A DNA stretch of 64,000 nt from Trebouxia sp. TZW2008 (Eukaryota > Chlorophyta > Trebouxiophyceae > Trebouxiales > Trebouxiaceae). Position 1 is the stretch's first letter. Each line of letters opens with the position of its first letter. The position numbers were made by a program, and so were the translations under genes. The stretch spans positions 186,001-250,000 of the forward strand of contig BDIU01000177.1 in NCBI GenBank assembly GCA_002118135.1. The letters run 5' to 3'. Below, piece after piece: positions 63,521-64,000 of this stretch. The notes below the pieces were generated by a model. The model ran no database searches and was not told the DNA's origin. It saw only the letters and a list, made by a program, of their open reading frames with translations.

Positions 63521-64000
63521 TGAATCTTCACAGCAGCTGGCAGTTATCAGATGCTGCAGCTGTCTGCAATAAAGGGTTCCCATCATGCTGGGTTTGGCAG
63601 TGTCACGCAGCAACAGCATAATTGCAACGAAAGCATTGCGCAGTTGTCATGGACTATGCGGGCAGCAGCATGCTCTGCATCTGAGCGCCACTTCAACACC
63701 TGTTTCAGTCTGTCGCGCTTCTGTTTTATTTGCAAACTTGCGCGCAAGTGTATTGATACTCATCAGCGCAGTGACTGAAATTTGCATCACAGTTACAAGT
63801 CTGCTCCATCATGGCATTGACATACGTTTCAAATGACTCAGACCTGTGATGTTTCACAGTCGTTGCTAGCTGGAATTAACGTGCAGATGAAATGCATCAG
63901 ATTCTGACCATGCTGCAGCTGCGGACGCATGCCATTTTTAGCGCTCTGAGCTCAATTGATTGTCGTAGCCTGCTCTATCATGTGTGACGTGAGAAAATCA
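63521..64000. other. No gene identified at the right edge
   Basis: Probably the TFIIS 3' UTR followed by intergenic sequence. No ORF with recognisable features; AATAAAGGG at 63568 could serve as a polyadenylation signal. Confidence 0.45.

Noticed and set aside
1..64000. tRNA, rRNA, organellar or viral insertions
   Set aside because: No cloverleaf-type sequence, rRNA words, organelle genes or viral hallmark proteins were seen while reading both strands.

Overview
The window is nuclear DNA of a eukaryote, most likely a green alga. Genes are cut into many short exons by long introns. The deadenylase gene has the plant-type layout (MYND-like zinc finger in place of leucine-rich repeats), and a giant SABRE/BLTP2-type lipid-transfer gene is present. 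A trebouxiophyte-like alga would fit base composition and intron style, but that is a guess. Nothing prokaryotic was seen: no operons, no CRISPR, no recognisable tRNA or rRNA.

Layout. (1) 415-39357, minus: one huge gene for a bridge-like lipid transfer protein of the BLTP2/Hobbit/SABRE/FMP27 family, with an N-terminal membrane anchor, a long repeating-beta-groove body, an LPWWD motif region and a family-typical C-terminal block, followed by an added disordered tail of about 1,100 residues with three SGNPF motifs. I resolved about 40 exons. Seven at the 5' end, seven in the middle and 22 at the 3' end form phase-consistent chains. (2) 40767-41308, plus: a small secreted protein with ten cysteines. 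(3) 41.3-45.1 kb: no identified gene, but a five-fold tandem repeat of an exon-like unit. (4) 45125-53142, minus: an 11-exon gene whose phases join a GT32 (OCH1-like) glycosyltransferase to an FkbM-type methyltransferase, 789 residues. (5) 54501-61345, minus: complete 11-exon CCR4 deadenylase, 563 residues. (6) 61725-63186, plus: TFIIS elongation factor, sharing a 379-bp divergent promoter region with CCR4.

The most striking signal cuts across all the large genes. Intron after intron contains diverged, same-orientation copies of the edge of the neighbouring exon together with its splice site. I call them exon-edge echoes. They lie on the donor side, the acceptor side, or both, in 1 to 10 copies. 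I list more than 30 such arrays. Most copies are decayed, but a few keep an open frame and splice signals. The clearest is a run of ten ~56-bp copies of an exon end carrying a GC splice donor in CCR4.

Mobile DNA is minor: five copies of a ~160-180-bp terminal-inverted-repeat element flanked by TA, three copies of a second dispersed repeat, and one long intronic foldback with 77-bp arms.

Exon borders were placed by eye from reading frame, GT/GC-AG signals, phase and family conservation. No transcript data were available.
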